The position numbers and the translations under genes are program-made. The notes under the pieces are model-generated. The model was given only the letters and a program-made list of their open reading frames with translations, was not told the origin of the DNA and did not search any database. A DNA stretch of 64,000 nt. Source: Liolophura sinensis (taxonomy: Eukaryota > Mollusca > Polyplacophora > Chitonida > Chitonidae). The stretch spans positions 79,018,028 through 79,082,027 of the forward strand of contig NC_088295.1 of NCBI RefSeq assembly GCF_032854445.1, given 5' to 3'. Below are positions 60,100 to 64,000 of this stretch, in pieces. Positions within the stretch are counted from its first letter, which is position 1; every line of letters begins with the position of its first letter.

Positions 60100-62770
60100 T
60101 ATAGATGGGAACATAAAATAATCTGTAAGGCGATACCTTTCTGAAGATCCTGTTGGAGTGACAATAGCATAATCGTTTATTCAAATCTATGTAACATAGG
60201 TGAGTCACTGCTTTTTTCCGTGATCTGTTACGTAAACTAACTGCAAGTAATAATCACACTTGCTTCAGGGGATTCAAAAACAGCAGGCACTCAATAAACC
60301 GGTCTCCAAGAATATGAGATAATGTTTTGTCAATTACACTTAATGTTCGCTATCAACTCGTATGTTTCATTTTCACTTGGCATAACTCTAGAAACAAGGA
60401 CAGCCATTGATGATTTTTCTGATTCTTCTTAAAAAACTTTCCTTGAATCTAACATTAAACAACGATCAAATACACCAATAGCTTTACAAAAAGTTATTTC
60501 AATTGTCAAACAATGAACATAACAGCTAGATAACATCTGTTTTTCATGGTTTAGATGTTTTGTAGGCAAATGAATGACATGGAAACACTTAGCCATGTAA
60601 ACACGACATTGTATCACGGCGATAAACATTTTATACTGGAACGTAAATTGAAAGCCAGTGGAAAACTTGGGAATACTGTCTCTTTTTTATGCCACAAGTA
60701 CTGACCAAATTTTTTGTATACAATTTTGTAACACATAACCGTCTTTTAAAGACTGGGCAGAGTTAACAATACGAAACACGAAGACCTATGATTTTACTTC
60801 CGTACACTATACACATGAAGAATGTGGCAGCCGTGATACGTACTTGCCACGATGCACAACATTGCTTGCTTATTAAGAGAGTTATGCTTAGGTTTAACCC
60901 ATGGCAGCTGAATGCTGTCAACACAATCTTAAAATAACAATATGAGCTGACCTGGAAAAGGCAATGCCAGTATGAATATAAGAAGGCACTCTCACTAAAC
61001 TCGGTTGATCCATGATACGTGTAAATAGAAATACCTGGCCCCTCCCCCTCCCCACTCCCGTTCCCCTCCCACACACACATACATATGTCACTATTATTAA
61101 GTTTACAATGATGTACCTATTAAATGAGCGGGTTAAAGTTGACGGCCTAAGTTTACAATTCTGTTCTGTCACAGCCGTACATATACACAGTTCATTAGCG
61201 CTTGTGCACTTGGTTCAACTGCATTGCAAATTTGACTTTGGGAATGCTTTATTGAGATGGAATGAGCCTTTGGCAACGTTACGCGGCATGGTAACATTAC
61301 TATTTGCTTTCATCTTGTATTCCTGAGTATACCATGTAGGATCTATACTACCTTTATGTCATTTCATCTGGAAAGCGTTACGATCTGAGAAAATGGAGCG
61401 GATTTAAAGTGTGCATACAGTCGATACATTCTATGGCCATCTGCAGCCTGGTTTTGTACACAGCATCTTGTTTGACGCGATTAGTCAGTAATCAAGACTT
61501 CTCAGCGACTCTTGTTTATTCTCAAGTAAACACGAGGAACACGTAGCACCTGGTGGAGGATGTGTTTATTACACACGGCCGCTGATTAGCTCCGTATTAT
61601 CGTTAACCGTCTTTGGACCGCGCCACATGAGGTCAGCTATCTTTAGCATTATGCAGCCGATTAGTTTCAGATTTCAGAAATAAAGCTATGAAAACTGTTC
61701 CATTATCCATGAATAAAATGTAGAAAACATGTGCAACTCGAGAAACATATTTTCGTAAGAAGTATACAGGCACTTTTAAATTCCATAGAATAAAGGTTTT
61801 AACATAGGGTAGTTTTAGATGAAGTTCATTTACATATATTCACAATGGAAGCTTTAATATCAGCGTGGTTTTAATGAACCGTTATTCTAACTGGATTAAA
61901 AACACCACCTTGAAAGCATAGTGTCTAATTAAACTCCGGTTTCAATATTTAATCGTTTAATTACATGTAGCTGTCTGAAAGGGTAGACTGCTCTTCTTGT
62001 GATCATGGTAAAGCAAGTTTGCTATTTGAAAAACTCGTAATTATAGTTGTTTTTAACTGTGACTGGTACCTGATGATATAATGGATAATTAAGACAGTTA
62101 TTCTTTTCTTCTTATAATACGTCGATCTTAGTAATCTGATCCACAATTTGTTAGCCCAGTGACTCTGTTCAGAGGCTCCAACAGGCTAGAATCCAACCTC
62201 AACGTAGTGAGATTTGAATATACGAATACCACTTTTGTCTTGTAGAAAACAAGAATGCTATCCTTAGTAAAATGGAAAAATGATTTGAACAAGTTAACGA
62301 GAGAACATGTGCTTTGTATTCCGTGTGCGTTTGCCAAAGTTTGGCGAAACTGGTACATTGGGTCGACACATTCAATTATTAATTAATTAGGATTCAGTCG
62401 TACATTGGTCTTCGGTGCACGATCTAGAGAATGGATCGTTAATTTTTCCCAAACGTCACTCGACCTGATCACGATAAATAGATAGATCGAAAGGCCCTTA
62501 TTCTAACCCTATTTTCCCAATCATCGCGGGACTGAGAGGCACCACTTGGAAAGATCCCGTGAGATTTGTCAAGTTATACGTGACCTGAGCATTTGCCATC
62601 TTCAACGTGTGTAAACAGTTTTTGATATGATTACAGGCTTATTCGGTAGTCTTATATGTTCCTCATTAAATGAGAGCGCACGAATAACTGTGTGATTATT
62701 GATATGTGGATTTCAACCCACAGCCGTAACGTAAGAAATGTATTTCATTTCATGCATTTGATACATTTGA
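60100..62770. other. Noncoding DNA between two SINEs
   Basis: Includes the pyrimidine/CA tract at 61.04 kb. Open frames of about 100 codons around it are low-complexity artefacts. Nothing else is recognised. Confidence 0.5.
61034..61084. repeat. Pyrimidine-rich tract followed by a CA run
   Basis: GGCCCCTCCCCCTCCCCACT, CCCGTTCCCCTCCCACACAC then ACATACATA. Low complexity; it causes glycine/proline-rich spurious open frames. Confidence 0.85.
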
Positions 62771-62998
62771 ATTATTTATCTGATTGATGTTTTCCGCCGT
62801 TCTCAAGAATATTTCACCTATACGAGGGCGGCCAGCATTATGGTGGGAGGAACCCAGGCAGAACACGGGGGAACACAAGACAATTGTCGGATTGCTGGCA
62901 GACCTCCCCATGTACGGCCGAGGACGAAGCCAGTATGAGGTGGAGTTGAACCCACAGCGATGGCGTTGGTGAGAAGTTCTTGCATGGGTCACATTCGG
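62771..62998 (-). mobile_element. Nearly full-length SINE lacking the A-box end
   Basis: The order is complete from the tail (GATTGATGTTTTCCGCCGTT, AAGAATATTTCACCTATACG) through the centre (GGCCAGCATTATGGTGGGAG) to a B box, GGGTTCAACTCC on the minus strand at 62942-62953, and CGATGGCGTTGGTGAGAAG. Similarity ends before the A box. Short open frames in this copy are chance. Confidence 0.9.
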
Positions 62999-63960
62999 TA
63001 CATGTTTTACACTTAAAAACAACATACAAATGTTACGATCGTGTCTGCGATATACAGCAATTATACACAACGCGTGAAATACTCCTGGGTACAGCAAAAA
63101 TGCCAATGAATTCATTGGAAACAGAGCGGAGAAATGCTAGACAAGCGAACGCTATCGCTTATACTGATATAGCCGGGCTTACCTGATCAAGTACAAAATG
63201 GTTGTCCTGAGACAAGGCAAACCGTATACGGAAGTTGTAGAGGCACTATAGACTTGGATTCTGTAGCATTGTGGACGCGGCCTGACAAGCTCATTCTACT
63301 CGGTAGTTCTCCTCAGCCTTGCAGTGTTCACCCGAAAGCTTTAGTTCCTCTAGCCTCGACTGACCAGCCGTCGAGAACAAAAGAGATTTGTCAGTCCATC
63401 AGGGGAGGATAGAGACTTTAAGGACAGAAACAGGTGTTGGGCATTTAGCACCTTAAATCGACACTACCGTTATACGACAACTCTTAATTAACAGCTATAG
63501 AGAGCGACTAATTACTGAAGAAATAGGTGCAAATGTTCAATAGAGGAATGATTTTGATTATCAGGATGGGGGTCTTCATTCAGGAGAAGCGAATGCTGGT
63601 GATCTAAGCAATAATACGCCAAATGAGATTTGGCTTCCGATATTTCAATTTTGTGCATACGCCGCAGTTTTCCCGGGGGTACGACAGAGGAATTTCCGCG
63701 CTGAATAAACCCAAATGCTTAGCACTCAGATACCTTCCTTTGAGGGAAACATATCGGTTACTCCCAGTTAAATGAGCGTATTTCAAACTGAACCGTTGGC
63801 ATGTTCACGCCATTCAATCTCAAGTCTAACCATTATGGTACTTTACCAAACGAGTAGCTGATTCAAAGTTGACGAACTAAGCCATGCCTTTTTCTGTTCA
63901 TAAATAGCGGTAGTAATAAAAAGTGTAGACATGGTCTTTCATAAGTCACCAAAAGATGAA
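62999..63960. other. Noncoding DNA at the window end
   Basis: No gene or repeat recognised before the dispersed-repeat fragment that begins at 63961. Confidence 0.5.
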
Positions 63961-64000
63961 ATGGAGTGAGTGCTCGGAATTTAACGTTGTACTTAACAAT
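63961..64000 (+). repeat. Interspersed repeat, cut by the window end (GTTTAACGTTGTACTTAA family)
   Basis: Same 5' phrase as at 44950-45000, with about 27 of 32 bases matching. The body lies outside the window. Confidence 0.5.

Noticed and set aside
60763-61326. Open frames of about 84-105 codons around 61.0 kb
   Set aside because: They are driven by the CCCTCCCC / CACACA tract; no domain and no codon signal.

Overview
This is animal nuclear DNA. It is AT-rich, dense in decayed repeats, and almost free of coding sequence. The only gene called with confidence is a single-exon coding region for a rhodopsin-class (FMRFamide-receptor-like) GPCR. Many copies of a tRNA-derived SINE share a tail resembling TTCTTGAGTACGGCGTAAAA, read on the SINE strand. 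I associate this tail with mollusc and wider lophotrochozoan genomes. A mollusc is therefore the best guess, but this is inference from memory of repeat families and receptor style, not a database match.

Left half (1 to about 31.75 kb): a degenerate direct tandem array of six related units. The units start near 1, 5375, 11656, 17113, 19361 and 26599. Each carries an ordered series of modules (named A to Q here), and most units have lost different internal blocks, so they range from 2.2 to 7.2 kb. Joining the modules gives a complete unit of roughly 8 kb. Private changes mark single units: a 44-bp minisatellite expansion in unit 2, a small inversion and an intact SINE in unit 3, a 63-bp amplification in unit 5 and a ~515-bp insertion in unit 6. 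A SINE remnant at the same module position in units 3, 5 and 6 predates the duplications. No convincing intact gene is present. Modules J and L retain short homologous open frames that look like decayed coding sequence or chance.

Middle and right (31.75 to 64 kb): mostly single-copy-looking noncoding DNA. It holds four local tandem arrays (about 130 bp at 34.3-34.8 kb, 35 bp at 40.3 kb, about 49 bp at 43.9 kb, and a 27-bp array with higher-order structure at 50.8-51.9 kb), scattered SINEs, one possible TATA promoter on the minus strand at 42.4 kb, two weak candidate exons (35.2 and 58.7 kb), and the GPCR at 46.53-47.74 kb on the minus strand. The GPCR has a good Kozak context and a likely 5'UTR splice acceptor at 47.80 kb.

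There is no operon-like gene co-operation. The main interest is the evolution of the large tandem array and the unusual motifs of the receptor.
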